A stretch of DNA of 45,697 nucleotides, taken from positions 1 through 45,697 of the forward strand of contig NZ_VNKO01000022.1 in NCBI RefSeq assembly GCF_008033445.1. The letters run 5' to 3'. Below the pieces are notes generated by a model. The model saw only the letters and a list, made by a program, of their open reading frames with translations. It ran no database searches and was not told the origin of the DNA. Numbering within the stretch: position 1 is the first letter of the stretch; the number at the start of each line of letters is the position of its first letter. Shown piece after piece: positions 1 through 8,070 of this stretch. This DNA comes from Vulcaniibacterium gelatinicum (GTDB lineage Bacteria; Pseudomonadota; Gammaproteobacteria; Xanthomonadales; Xanthomonadaceae). The position numbers and the translations under genes were made by a program.

Positions 1-293
1 AGCGCATGGCGGGTGAAGGCGATCGCGTCACCCGCCTGGACATTGAATCCGGTGAGTACCATGCCGGCGTCCGCGCCCACGACGTCCCGGACCGACACTT
101 CCGTGCCGCGATGGGCGACGATGATCTGTTTGGTGTCGGTGCGCAAGTAAATGGTGCCCTGATAACCGGATTGGCGGTTGATGTGCTCCAGCACTCGGTA
201 CTCGACACCATTGAGCGTCAGTTCCTTCCCCGCGCGACGGTCTTCATAGGCATCTTCCGAGAGATGGGCATAGTCCTTGGATGTCATGGTCAT
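1..293 (-). CDS. Lipase-like putative type IV secretion effector (X-Tfe), N-terminal part
   Basis: An open frame runs from ATG at 293 (a second ATG at 287) to the window edge, so only the first 97 residues are visible. It opens with MTMTSKDYAHLSEDAYEDR and holds IIVAHRGTE at residues 57-65. That resembles the V-x-x-R-G-T oxyanion strand of class 3 lipases and of the lipase effectors that Xanthomonadaceae inject with their bacterial-killing type IV secretion system. The catalytic GHSxG and the C-terminal XVIPCD secretion signal would lie beyond the window, so the assignment is inferred. The start overlaps the stop of the upstream lipoprotein gene by 4 bp (ATGA), the usual layout of an effector with its immunity gene. 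GC is visibly lower than in the neighbouring housekeeping genes. It could be a plain cytosolic lipase. Confidence 0.6.
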   Translation of the reverse strand, partial: MTMTSKDYAHLSEDAYEDRRAGKELTLNGVEYRVLEHINRQSGYQGTIYLRTDTKQIIVAHRGTEVSVRDVVGADAGMVLTGFNVQAGDAIAFTRHA

Positions 294-889
294 TCTTGCG
301 CCTTCCTGGCTTGGATCGTGATGGTGAAGAGTTCATCCTGGATGTCACGCCTGTAGTGTGTTCCGTCCGGCTTGCCGAGGGCGGCGTAGCCGGGGAGGCT
401 TGTCTGGAAATAGTCCCCGCTCCAATAGGTCGCGGTCACAGCCTGTTCGCGTTCGATCCGTTCCAGCGGAGCGGTCGCATGGAACGACGTTTGTCCATGC
501 TTGAACATGGCCTGCACCGCATCGAGCGACCATTTGCACAGGCCCAGGCCGTGATAGTCCTCGTCCTGCATCAAGTCGGTGTGGATCACGCCGCGGTAAG
601 TGTCGCCATCAATCCTGGAGAGCAGGAAAGGAACGCGCTGGGTGGGGTTGACCCTGACTCCGCTGACAGGATCCTTTGGAACGCAGGAGTCGTCACCGAC
701 TTCGAAATGCATGACCCCCTCGACATCCTCGAACGCCCCCGGTGCATCCGCGACCGTCACGGTGATCTCGTACCGCTCGCGCGGAGCCGGGTTGCGCTTG
801 TATTCGGGCGTGGACATGGACGTGGCGCCGCAGGCGGAGGCGGACAGGGCCGTGGTCAGGCAGAGGACGAGGGGGATGCGCGGGGTCAT
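290..889 (-). CDS. Putative immunity lipoprotein (X-Tfi-like)
   Basis: This 199-residue protein starts with a short basic N-terminus, a hydrophobic stretch and a plausible lipobox ending in Cys20 (SASAC), so it should be a lipoprotein facing the periplasm. The mature part has a beta-rich look, starting around YEITVTVADAPGAF and ending in DELFTITI. It has two further cysteines near residues 74 and 118 that could form a disulfide. I know no enzyme with this pattern. Lipoproteins of this kind are typically encoded beside T4SS lipase effectors in Xanthomonas and Stenotrophomonas and neutralise them in the periplasm. Here the gene overlaps the lipase-like gene by 4 bp, so the two are translationally coupled. 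The immunity role is inferred from context and architecture. Confidence 0.6.
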   Translation of the reverse strand: MTPRIPLVLCLTTALSASACGATSMSTPEYKRNPAPRERYEITVTVADAPGAFEDVEGVMHFEVGDDSCVPKDPVSGVRVNPTQRVPFLLSRIDGDTYRGVIHTDLMQDEDYHGLGLCKWSLDAVQAMFKHGQTSFHATAPLERIEREQAVTATYWSGDYFQTSLPGYAALGKPDGTHYRRDIQDELFTITIQARKAQE

Positions 890-1197
890 GGCGGTGACGG
901 GCGAAGGGCGGGCAGGGCGGCGAGGGTGTGGCCGCGCGCGTCCGTGCCGTGCGGCGCGCGGCGGAGGGTGCGGGCGGAATGGGGCGGGCCGGAGCTGGCC
1001 GGCGGGGCACGGCGAGGGCGTGGGGCAGTGGCAACATCCATGTCGCTCCGGGCGGGCTCGAATCCTTCAAGCGGCGGGGCCGCGGCCCGCGCCGCCATTT
1101 ACCGGCGGCCATTCAGCCCTGTCAAGGCGACTGGCGCGTGCCGTCGTATTCCCTCCGCGCCCTTGGGTTCGCCCCGGAGCGAACCCATAATCGCGCG
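890..1197. other. Divergent intergenic region, lipoprotein gene / ybeD
   Basis: About 308 bases separate the minus-strand lipoprotein gene from ybeD. Open frames here are long only because of high GC; none has a ribosome site or protein-like composition, so I call none. The right end carries the ybeD promoter and a hairpin. I see no clear -10/-35 pair for the lipoprotein gene and no repeat or RNA gene. Confidence 0.5.
1163..1191 (+). promoter_or_regulatory. ybeD-lipB promoter with a hairpin between -35 and -10
   Basis: A TTGGGT hexamer at 1163-1168 and a CATAAT hexamer at 1186-1191 are 17 bp apart. The start codon follows the -10 after 6 nt, so the transcript would begin at or next to the ATG. 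Between the hexamers lies a perfect 8-bp inverted repeat, GGGTTCGC (1165-1172) and GCGAACCC (1179-1186) around a 6-nt loop, which could be an operator. Confidence 0.5.
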
Positions 1198-1476
1198 ATG
1201 CAGATCCGTTCCGACAACCCCGAGCACGGCTTCCAGTTTCCCGGCACGTTCGAGCTGTCGGCGATGGGCGCGGCCGGCGTGGGCCTGGAAACCGCGCTGC
1301 CGGCGCTGCTGGCCGGGGCCGGGATCGAGGTGCTGGAGGGGCAGGTGAACTGGCGCTACTCCAGCAACGGCCGCTACGTCTCGGTGCGGATCAGCTTCCG
1401 CGCGGTGAGCCGGGCCGAATACGAGCGCGCGCACCGTTTGCTGCGCGAGCATCCGGACGTGAAGTGGACGCTGTGA
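1198..1476 (+). CDS. ybeD: DUF493 family protein YbeD
   Basis: This 92-residue protein belongs to the YbeD/DUF493 family of small ACT-like alpha/beta proteins, which usually precede lipB. Recognisable parts are the N-terminal [11 protein letters not shown] and the C-terminal [21 protein letters not shown] with HPDVKWTL. The family is thought to be regulatory, but its role is unsettled. The ATG at 1198 fits the family start and the -10 box placed 6 nt before it. There is no Shine-Dalgarno, which agrees with a leaderless message. The end overlaps the GTG start of lipB by 13 bp, giving the ybeD-lipB-lipA order known from E. coli. Confidence 0.9.
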   Translation: MQIRSDNPEHGFQFPGTFELSAMGAAGVGLETALPALLAGAGIEVLEGQVNWRYSSNGRYVSVRISFRAVSRAEYERAHRLLREHPDVKWTL

Positions 1477-2192
1477 TCGCCGACCGGCCCGCGCCTGCCG
1501 CGGCCCCGGGCAAGGGCGCCTTGCGCCCGTGCCTGCTGCGCGACCTCGGCTGCCAGCCCTACGAGCCGGTGTGGCGGGCGATGCAGCGCTTCACCGACGC
1601 GCGCGACGACGACACGCTCGACGAGCTGTGGCTGGTCGAGCACGAGCCGGTGTTCACCCTCGGCCAGGCCGGGCGCAGCGAGCACGTGCTGCTGCCGGGG
1701 GAGATCCCGGTGCTGCACGTGGACCGCGGCGGGCAGGTCACCTACCACGGCCCCGGCCAGATCGTGGCCTATCCGCTGCTGGACCTGCGCCGGCTCGGGA
1801 TCGGCGTGCGCGACTACGTGCACGGCATCGAGCAGGCGGTGATCGACACCCTGGCCGACTGGAACATCCTCGGCGAGCGGCGCGAGGGCGCCCCGGGGGT
1901 CTACGTGAACGGGGCCAAGATCGCCGCGCTCGGGATCCGGGTCCGCCGCGGCCGCGCCTTCCACGGCCTGGCCTTCAACATCGCCATGGACCTGGAGCCG
2001 TTCCGGCGCATCAACCCCTGCGGCTACGCCGGGCTGGAGGTGACCGCGATGCTAGACTTGGGCGGCCCGTCCAGCCTGGAGGCGGTGAAGCCGGCCCTGG
2101 TCGGCCACCTCGCCCGCCAGTTCGCTCTCGATCTCCGGCCGGCAGTGGCGGCCACGCTGGCCTCTCCAACGCCCGATCAGGCCACGGATTGA
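1464..2192 (+). CDS. lipB: Octanoyl-[acyl-carrier-protein]-protein N-octanoyltransferase LipB
   Basis: LipB moves octanoate from acyl carrier protein onto the lipoyl domains of the 2-oxoacid dehydrogenases and glycine cleavage H protein in the cytosol; LipA then inserts sulfur. The 242-residue product shows the family signature [12 protein letters not shown], the catalytic Lys in GAKIAALGI and the catalytic Cys186 in NPCGYAG. The GTG at 1464 lies inside the end of ybeD; it gives a slightly long N-terminus, and a later start is possible. The last codons and the stop fall inside a palindromic repeat starting at 2181, so the C-terminal DQATD is probably a product of that insertion. An E2 subunit, a LipB/LipA client, is encoded at the end of the window. 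Confidence 0.95.
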   Translation: MDAVIADRPAPAAAPGKGALRPCLLRDLGCQPYEPVWRAMQRFTDARDDDTLDELWLVEHEPVFTLGQAGRSEHVLLPGEIPVLHVDRGGQVTYHGPGQIVAYPLLDLRRLGIGVRDYVHGIEQAVIDTLADWNILGERREGAPGVYVNGAKIAALGIRVRRGRAFHGLAFNIAMDLEPFRRINPCGYAGLEVTAMLDLGGPSSLEAVKPALVGHLARQFALDLRPAVAATLASPTPDQATD

Positions 2193-2262
2193 CACCGATT
2201 CACACGGATCAAAGCACGGAAGGAAGCTTTATCCGCGTTCATCCGCCGTGTCCATCCGTGGC
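2181..2262. repeat. 82-bp imperfect palindromic element between lipB and lipA
   Basis: A left arm (2181-2215, starting GCCACGGAT and ending AAAGC) and a right arm (2226-2262, starting GCTTTATCC and ending CCGTGGC) are near-perfect inverted copies around a 10-nt spacer. Each arm repeats an (A)CGGAT or ATCCG unit about every 10-11 bp. The left arm contains the lipB stop codon and the right arm ends 9 nt before the lipA ATG. In RNA it would fold into one long hairpin. It looks like a dispersed intergenic palindrome; whether copies occur elsewhere cannot be seen here. Confidence 0.7.
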
Positions 2263-2271
2263 AAAGAAACC

Positions 2272-3276
2272 ATGACCGATATCGCCAGCAAGACCATCCC
2301 GCTCGCCGTCGTCGGCGATCCGGCGCCCGCGTCGCTGCAGCCCGGCGCCAAGCAGCTGGCCGGCGACAAGATCGCGCGTTCGCCGGTGCAGTTCGCGGAG
2401 GCGCCGGTGCTGCGCAAGCCGTCCTGGATCCGGGTGCGGATCCCGGCCGACAACTCGGTGCAGCGGCTCAAGGCCCGGTTGCGCGAGAACCGGCTGGTGA
2501 CGGTGTGCGAGGAGGCGAGCTGCCCGAACATCCACGAGTGCTTCGGCCACGGCACCGCCACGTTCATGATCCTGGGCGACGTGTGCACCCGGCGCTGCTC
2601 GTTCTGCGACGTCGCCCACGGCCGGCCCAAGCCGCCGGACCCCGAGGAACCGCTGAACCTGGCGCGCACCATCGCCGACATGGGCCTGCGCTACGTGGTG
2701 GTCACCTCGGTGGACCGCGACGACCTGCGCGACGGCGGCGCCCGGCACTTCGTGGACTGCATCGCGAAGATCCGCGAATTCAGCCCGGGCACGAAGATCG
2801 AGATCCTGACCCCCGACTTCCGCGGCAAGGGCCGGATGGAGCGCGCGCTGGAGATCCTGGCGACCAACCCGCCCGACGTGTTCAACCACAACGTCGAGAC
2901 CGTGCCGGACCTGTACCGCAACGTGCGCCCGGGCGCGGACTACCAGTGGTCGCTGACCCTGCTGCAGAAGTTCAAGGCCCAGCACCCGCAGCTGCCGACC
3001 AAGAGCGGCATCATGCTCGGCCTGGGCGAGACCCTGGAGCAGGTGCAGGCCACCCTGCGGGACCTGCGCGCGCACGACGTGGACATGGTCACCATCGGCC
3101 AGTACCTGCAGCCGAGCCCGCACCATCATCCGGTGCTGCGTTACTGGACGCCGGAGGAGTTCCAGGCGCTGGAGGCCTACGGCTACGCGCTCGGCTTCAC
3201 TCACGTCGCCTCCGGGCCGCTGGTGCGCAGCTCCTACCACGCCGACCGCCAGGCGATGGAGGCCGGCGTCGCCTGA
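2272..3276 (+). CDS. lipA: Lipoyl synthase LipA
   Basis: LipA is a radical SAM enzyme that inserts two sulfurs into protein-bound octanoate, after LipB. The 334-residue product has the auxiliary-cluster motif [12 protein letters not shown], the radical SAM motif CTRRCSFC (CX3CX2C), and the conserved C-terminal [11 protein letters not shown] whose Ser ligates the auxiliary cluster. I chose ATG 2272; an in-frame GTG at 2248 lies inside the palindromic repeat and would add residues encoded by the repeat. The site before 2272 is only a weak AAAGAAA, so translation may depend on coupling to lipB or on the hairpin. Confidence 0.96.
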   Translation: MTDIASKTIPLAVVGDPAPASLQPGAKQLAGDKIARSPVQFAEAPVLRKPSWIRVRIPADNSVQRLKARLRENRLVTVCEEASCPNIHECFGHGTATFMILGDVCTRRCSFCDVAHGRPKPPDPEEPLNLARTIADMGLRYVVVTSVDRDDLRDGGARHFVDCIAKIREFSPGTKIEILTPDFRGKGRMERALEILATNPPDVFNHNVETVPDLYRNVRPGADYQWSLTLLQKFKAQHPQLPTKSGIMLGLGETLEQVQATLRDLRAHDVDMVTIGQYLQPSPHHHPVLRYWTPEEFQALEAYGYALGFTHVASGPLVRSSYHADRQAMEAGVA

Positions 3277-3475
3277 GCGCGGCGCGCCCGGCGCAGGCTG
3301 AACGGGGCGCCGTCCGCGCCCGCGGCTGCGCCGCCGGGCGGCTCGCGTTCACCTCGGCGCACGGCCGCGCGGTACAGTGGCGGCGTCTCGCGCGGCGGCC
3401 GGACTTCCGGCACTGTCGCGGAACCGACCTCCCCCCGAGCCTGTCTGAACGGCCCCCACGGCCGCGGAAGTGACG

Positions 3476-5656
3476 ATGAAGCTCAGCCACACCCTGCCGG
3501 CCCTGTCGCTGGCCCTCGCCCTCACCGCCCCGCTCGCGCTGCTCGCGCGCGGCGACGCGCTGCCCGCCGGCCCCACCGCCGACCAGGCCACCACCGCGCG
3601 CCTGGTGCACGGGTACCTGTCCGACAGCCGCTTCGCCTACCGCCCGCGTCCGCTCGACGACGCCCTGTCGCAGGAGGTGTTCGACCGCTACCTGGAGGCG
3701 CTCGATCCGGGCAAGCAGTTCCTGACCGCGCAGGACGTGGCCCGCTTCGCCCAGTACCGCACCGCGCTCGACGATGCGATCAAGAACGGCGAGCTGGAGC
3801 CCGCCTACGCGATCTTCGCCCTGTACAAGCAGCGCGTGCACGAGCGCGTGGCCTGGGCGCGCGCGCTGCTCAAGCAGGACATGTTCGACTTCGGCGGCGA
3901 CGACCGCTACGAGTTCGACCGCGAGGACGCGCCCTGGGCCGCCACCAGTGCCGAGCTCGACGCGCTCTGGCGGCAATCGGTGCGCAACGACTGGCTGCGG
4001 CTCAAGCTCGCCGGCAAGAAGCCGGACGAGATCCGCACCACCCTCGACAAGCGCTACGCCAACCTGGCCCGCAGCGTGGACGAGCTCAAGGGCGAGGACG
4101 TGTTCCAGGTGTTTCTGAACGCCTACGCCGGCTCGATCGATCCGCACACCGACTACTTCACCCCGCGCACCGCGGAGAACTTCAACCTGGCCATGTCGCT
4201 GTCGCTGGAGGGCATCGGCGCGGTGCTGCAGAAGCAGGACGAGGTGGTGGTGATCCGCGAGATCGTGCCGGGCGGCCCGGCCGCGCTCAGCGGCAAACTC
4301 AAGACCGGCGACCGGATCGTCGCTGTGGGGCAGGGCGCCTCCGGCGAGATGAAGGACGTGGTCGGCTGGCGCATCGACGACGTGGTCGCGCTGATCCGCG
4401 GCCCCAAGGACACCAAGGTGCGGCTGGACGTGGTGCCGGCCGAGGCCATGCTCGACTCCAAGCCGGTGCGGATCGTGCTCACCCGGGCCAAGATCAAGCT
4501 CGAGGAGCAGGCGGCCAAGGCCGAGACCATCCGCCTCCCGGCCAGCGGCAACCAGCCCGCGCGCACCATCGGCGTGATCAAGCTGCCCACCTTCTACCAG
4601 GACTTCGACGGCCGCCGCTTCAACCGCGCCGACTACGCCTCGGCCACGCGCGACGTGGCGCGGCTGCTGCGCCAGTTCAAGGCGCAGCGGGTGGACGGGG
4701 TGGTGATGGACCTGCGCAACAACGGCGGCGGCTCGCTGACCGAGGCGGTGGAGCTCACCGGCCTGTTCATCGATCAGGGCCCGGTGGTGCAGGTGCGCGA
4801 GTCCGGCGGCCGGGTGCAGGTGGAGAGCGACCGCGACCCCGGCGTGGCCTGGGACGGGCCGCTGGCGGTGCTGATCAACCGCGGTTCGGCCTCGGCCTCG
4901 GAGATCTTCGCCGGCGCGATCCAGGATTACGGCCGCGGCCTGGTGATCGGCGAGCCCAGCTTCGGCAAGGGCACGGTGCAGAACCTGCTGCCGCTCGACC
5001 GCTGGCCGGCCAACGAGCAGCCGCGCTATGGCCAGCTCAAGCTGACCGTGGCCCAGTTCTTCCGTGTCGCCGGCGGTTCCACCCAGCACAAGGGCGTGGT
5101 GCCCGACATCCGCTTCCCGGTGACGGTGGATGCGAGCGAGTTCGGCGAGAGCACCTACGAGAATGCGCTGCCATGGACGCGGATCGCGGCGGTGCCCCAC
5201 ATGCGTTACGGCAATTTCGCACCGCTGGTGCCCAGGCTCGAGGCGCTGCACGAGGCGCGGGTGGCGAAGGACAAGGAGTTCCAGTGGTGGGCCGAGGACG
5301 TGGCGCAGTACCGCGAGGAACGCGAGCGCAAGTGGGTCACGCTCAACGAGGCCGCGCGCCGCGCCGAGCGCGATGCGTTCGAGGCCAAGCGCAAGGCGCG
5401 GCAGGAAGCGCGCAAGGCGCTGGGCCTGGCGCTCGATCCGCTGGCCGACGCCGAGGCCGACGACGGGCTGCAGGCCGGCGAGCGCAACGTGGCCGAGGAC
5501 GCGGCGCGCGAGAAGCTCGCCGAACAGCGCCCCGACCCGCTGCTGCGCGAGACCGCGGCGATCCTGGCCGATGCGGTCAACCTGCTCGAGGCCGACCGCA
5601 AGCTCACCGCGCAAGTGTTGCCGGCCACGCGCGACGCGATCCATTGGGCCGAGTGA
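3476..5656 (+). CDS. prc: Carboxy-terminal (tail-specific) processing protease Prc/Tsp
   Basis: This periplasmic serine protease degrades or trims proteins at nonpolar C-termini and controls murein hydrolases and envelope proteins in other bacteria. The product is 726 residues. It has a signal peptide (residues 1 to about 30), an N-terminal Tsp domain, a PDZ domain around residues 230-320 (SLEGIGAVLQ, GDRIVAVGQG), and the S41 catalytic core with nucleophile Ser473 in GSASASEIFAG and general base Lys498 in SFGKGTVQ. A charged, helical C-terminal extension (DUF3340 type) follows. I chose ATG 3476 over the GTG 6 bases upstream. The gene stands alone; no promoter was clear in the 199-bp gap before it. 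Confidence 0.93.
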   Translation: MKLSHTLPALSLALALTAPLALLARGDALPAGPTADQATTARLVHGYLSDSRFAYRPRPLDDALSQEVFDRYLEALDPGKQFLTAQDVARFAQYRTALDDAIKNGELEPAYAIFALYKQRVHERVAWARALLKQDMFDFGGDDRYEFDREDAPWAATSAELDALWRQSVRNDWLRLKLAGKKPDEIRTTLDKRYANLARSVDELKGEDVFQVFLNAYAGSIDPHTDYFTPRTAENFNLAMSLSLEGIGAVLQKQDEVVVIREIVPGGPAALSGKLKTGDRIVAVGQGASGEMKDVVGWRIDDVVALIRGPKDTKVRLDVVPAEAMLDSKPVRIVLTRAKIKLEEQAAKAETIRLPASGNQPARTIGVIKLPTFYQDFDGRRFNRADYASATRDVARLLRQFKAQRVDGVVMDLRNNGGGSLTEAVELTGLFIDQGPVVQVRESGGRVQVESDRDPGVAWDGPLAVLINRGSASASEIFAGAIQDYGRGLVIGEPSFGKGTVQNLLPLDRWPANEQPRYGQLKLTVAQFFRVAGGSTQHKGVVPDIRFPVTVDASEFGESTYENALPWTRIAAVPHMRYGNFAPLVPRLEALHEARVAKDKEFQWWAEDVAQYREERERKWVTLNEAARRAERDAFEAKRKARQEARKALGLALDPLADAEADDGLQAGERNVAEDAAREKLAEQRPDPLLRETAAILADAVNLLEADRKLTAQVLPATRDAIHWAE

Positions 5657-5789
5657 TCCGATCCGGCGTGGCCGGACGGTCGGGGTGGGGGCAACGAAGC
5701 GGCGACACGCACGGGATGTGCGTTTTTCAGCAGGCTGCTAGGCTGGCCACAGCGAGGGCGCTCCCCACCGCCCCGTCATCGCGGTCCCC

Positions 5790-6728
5790 ATGTCGTCCCG
5801 CCTTCCCCCCTCCCCGCCCGTGCGCGGCCTGGCCGTCGCGCTCGCGCTGGCCGCGGTCTACCTGATCTGGGGCTCGACCTACCTCGGCATCCGCTTCGGC
5901 CTCGAGGGCGGCTGGCCGCCGCTGCTGATGGCGGGGGTTCGCTTCCTGCTCGCCGGCGGCCTGATGTACGCCGCGCTGCGCCTGCGCGGCGAGCCGGCGC
6001 CGAGCGGCGCGCAGTGGCGCAACACCGCGATCATGGGTGCGCTGCTGCTCGGCCTGGGCAACGGCATGGTCACCATCGCCCAGCAATCGGTGTCTTCCGG
6101 GATCGCCGCGGTCGCGGTCGCCTCCGCGCCGCTGTGGATGGGCCTGTTTGCGACCATGCGCGGGCAGCGCCCGAACCGGCTCGAATGGTCCGGGCTGGTG
6201 GTCGGTTTCGCCGGCGTGCTCTGGCTCAACGCCGGCGGCACCCTGAGCGCGAGCCCGCAGGGCCTGGTCGCACTGCTGATCGCGCCGCTGGCGTGGGCGT
6301 TCGGTTCGATCTGGAGCCGCGGCCGCGACCTGCCCTCGCCGTTCATGACCTCGGCCGCGCAGATGCTGTGTGCCGGCGTGCTGATGCTCGCCGCCGGCGT
6401 GGCGTTCGGCGAGCACCTGGATGCGTGGCCGACGGCGAAGGGCCTGTTCGCGGTCGGTTACCTGGTGGTGTTCGGCTCGATCGTCGGCTTTTCCGCCTAC
6501 GTCTGGCTGCTGCACCACGTGCGCCCGGCGCTGGCCGGCAGCTACGCCTACGTCAATCCCGCGATCGCGGTCGTGCTCGGCGCCTGGCTCGCGCGCGAGC
6601 GCTTCAGCGCCGCCGACCTGGGCGCGATGGTGGTGATCCTGGCCGGGGTGGTGCTGATCACGCTGGCCAAGACGCGCGCGCCGAAGCCGGCGCGGGCCGA
6701 CGCCAAGCCCGCGGAGGAAACGGCCTGA
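5790..6728 (+). CDS. EamA/DMT-family drug/metabolite exporter, YedA-like
   Basis: The 312-residue product has about ten hydrophobic segments arranged as two EamA repeats (from about residues 14 and 155). It carries the family markers LIWGSTYLGIRF in helix 1 and AYVNPAIAVVLGAWLARE near the C-terminus, which match YedA-like inner-membrane exporters. Members export amino acids, drugs or other small molecules; the substrate cannot be told from sequence. A TAGGCT hexamer near 5744 could be a -10 box. The gene converges with the ABC export operon, ending 14 bp from its last gene. Confidence 0.85.
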   Translation: MSSRLPPSPPVRGLAVALALAAVYLIWGSTYLGIRFGLEGGWPPLLMAGVRFLLAGGLMYAALRLRGEPAPSGAQWRNTAIMGALLLGLGNGMVTIAQQSVSSGIAAVAVASAPLWMGLFATMRGQRPNRLEWSGLVVGFAGVLWLNAGGTLSASPQGLVALLIAPLAWAFGSIWSRGRDLPSPFMTSAAQMLCAGVLMLAAGVAFGEHLDAWPTAKGLFAVGYLVVFGSIVGFSAYVWLLHHVRPALAGSYAYVNPAIAVVLGAWLARERFSAADLGAMVVILAGVVLITLAKTRAPKPARADAKPAEETA

Positions 6729-6741
6729 GCCGCCGCGCGCG

Positions 6742-8058
6742 TCAGGCCGCGCGCAACGCCTCGGTCACCGGCAGCCGCGCCGCGCGCAGGGCCGGGAACA
6801 GGCCGCCGACCAGGCCGATGCCGAGCGCCCACTTCAGCCCGGTCCACAGCAGTTCCGGCGAGACCCGGAACTGGAACACGACCTGGCTGAAGTTGCCGCT
6901 GAGGGTGGACACGCTGTAGCCGTTGAACAGCAGCCAGGCGAGCGCGCCGCCGAGCAGGCCGCCGAGCAGCGCCAGCAGCATCGTCTCCAGCATCACCGCC
7001 ACCACCACCGGCAGGCCGCGGAAGCCGAGCGCGCGCAGCGTGGCGATCTCGCGCGCGCGGGTGGCGACCGCGGCGTACATGGTGTTGAGCGCGCCGAACA
7101 CCGCGCCCACCGCCATGATCGCGCCGATCACGATGCCGAGGATGCGGATCAGCCGGGTCAGGCCCTCGGACTGGCGCGCGTAGTAGTCGCGCGTGGTCAT
7201 CACGTCCAGCTTCAGGCGCGGGTCGGCCGCCATCGCCGCCTTCAGCCGCTTGAGTCCGTCCTTGCCGAGAAGGCGCGCGGTCACCGACTGGTAGGACTGG
7301 CGCTGGTAGGTCGAGGCCAGTGTCTCGGCGTCGGCCCACAGTTCCGATTCGTGCGAATCGCCGGAGACGAACGCGCCGACCACGGTCCACTCCTGGTTGG
7401 CCAGCTCGATCCGGCTGCCCACGTCCAGGCCCACGTACTGCCGCTGCGCGCCGCGCCCGACCACGATCTCGCGCTTGCCCGGGGTGAAGCGGCGGCCCTC
7501 GACGATCCGGATCTGCGGCCGGATCCGCCACGCCGCCTCGCCCACGCCGCGGAACTGGGCGTTGGCGTCGGTGCCGTCGGCGCGGGTGACCAGGTTGACC
7601 ACCTGCGACAGCTCGGGCGAGAGCGCCGGGGTGCCGTCGGCATTGCGCGCGATCCCGGGCAGGCTGCCGATCAGCGGCACCTGGTCGCGGGTGATGACCG
7701 AGTTGGTCTCGGCCTGCGAGCCGCCGCGCAGCACGATCGCGGTGGCCTCGTCACCGGTCTGCTTGAGCGTCTGCTCGAAGCCGGCGCCCATCGCCAGCAT
7801 CGCCACCAGCACGCCGACCACGCCGGCGATGCCGATCACCACCACGCTCGAGGCGCCCCAGCGCTGCGGCAGGCTGCGCACGCCGACGTCGGCCACCGCC
7901 AGCGCCTGCTGCCCGCGCCGGGTCAGCAGCAGCCACAGCACGAGCGCGACCGCGGCCGCGAGCACGCCCCACCATGGCAACCGGATCCACGCCACCAGGC
8001 CGGCGACCAGCGCCAGCGTCGCGCCGAGGTTGCCCAGCCACTTCCCGATCCGCTTCAT
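6742..8058 (-). CDS. ABC transporter permease, MacB/FtsX type (distal)
   Basis: A 438-residue inner-membrane permease. Two hydrophobic segments lie before residue 50, then a helix near residues 70-95, a large periplasmic domain (about 95-300), and three C-terminal helices of the FtsX fold (IGAIMAVGAVFGALNTMYAAVATRAREIATLRALGF). It ends with the typical PVTEALRAA. It is the last gene of a four-gene operon, 12 bp after the other permease. Such operons work as MacAB-like efflux systems or lipoprotein/peptide exporters; the substrate is unknown. The two N-terminal helices before the FtsX core are an addition compared with the sister permease. Confidence 0.85.
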   Translation of the reverse strand: MKRIGKWLGNLGATLALVAGLVAWIRLPWWGVLAAAVALVLWLLLTRRGQQALAVADVGVRSLPQRWGASSVVVIGIAGVVGVLVAMLAMGAGFEQTLKQTGDEATAIVLRGGSQAETNSVITRDQVPLIGSLPGIARNADGTPALSPELSQVVNLVTRADGTDANAQFRGVGEAAWRIRPQIRIVEGRRFTPGKREIVVGRGAQRQYVGLDVGSRIELANQEWTVVGAFVSGDSHESELWADAETLASTYQRQSYQSVTARLLGKDGLKRLKAAMAADPRLKLDVMTTRDYYARQSEGLTRLIRILGIVIGAIMAVGAVFGALNTMYAAVATRAREIATLRALGFRGLPVVVAVMLETMLLALLGGLLGGALAWLLFNGYSVSTLSGNFSQVVFQFRVSPELLWTGLKWALGIGLVGGLFPALRAARLPVTEALRAA

Positions 8059-8070
8059 GTCCTGTCCTCC

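Noticed and set aside
2248-2271. GTG 2248 as the lipA start
   Set aside because: The added residues would come from the palindromic element and do not resemble LipA N-termini; ATG 2272 gives the usual length.
3197-5644. Very long minus-strand open frame opposite prc
   Set aside because: It has His/Arg/Leu/Val-rich low-complexity composition typical of an antisense frame in GC-rich DNA; prc has clear domains and catalytic residues.
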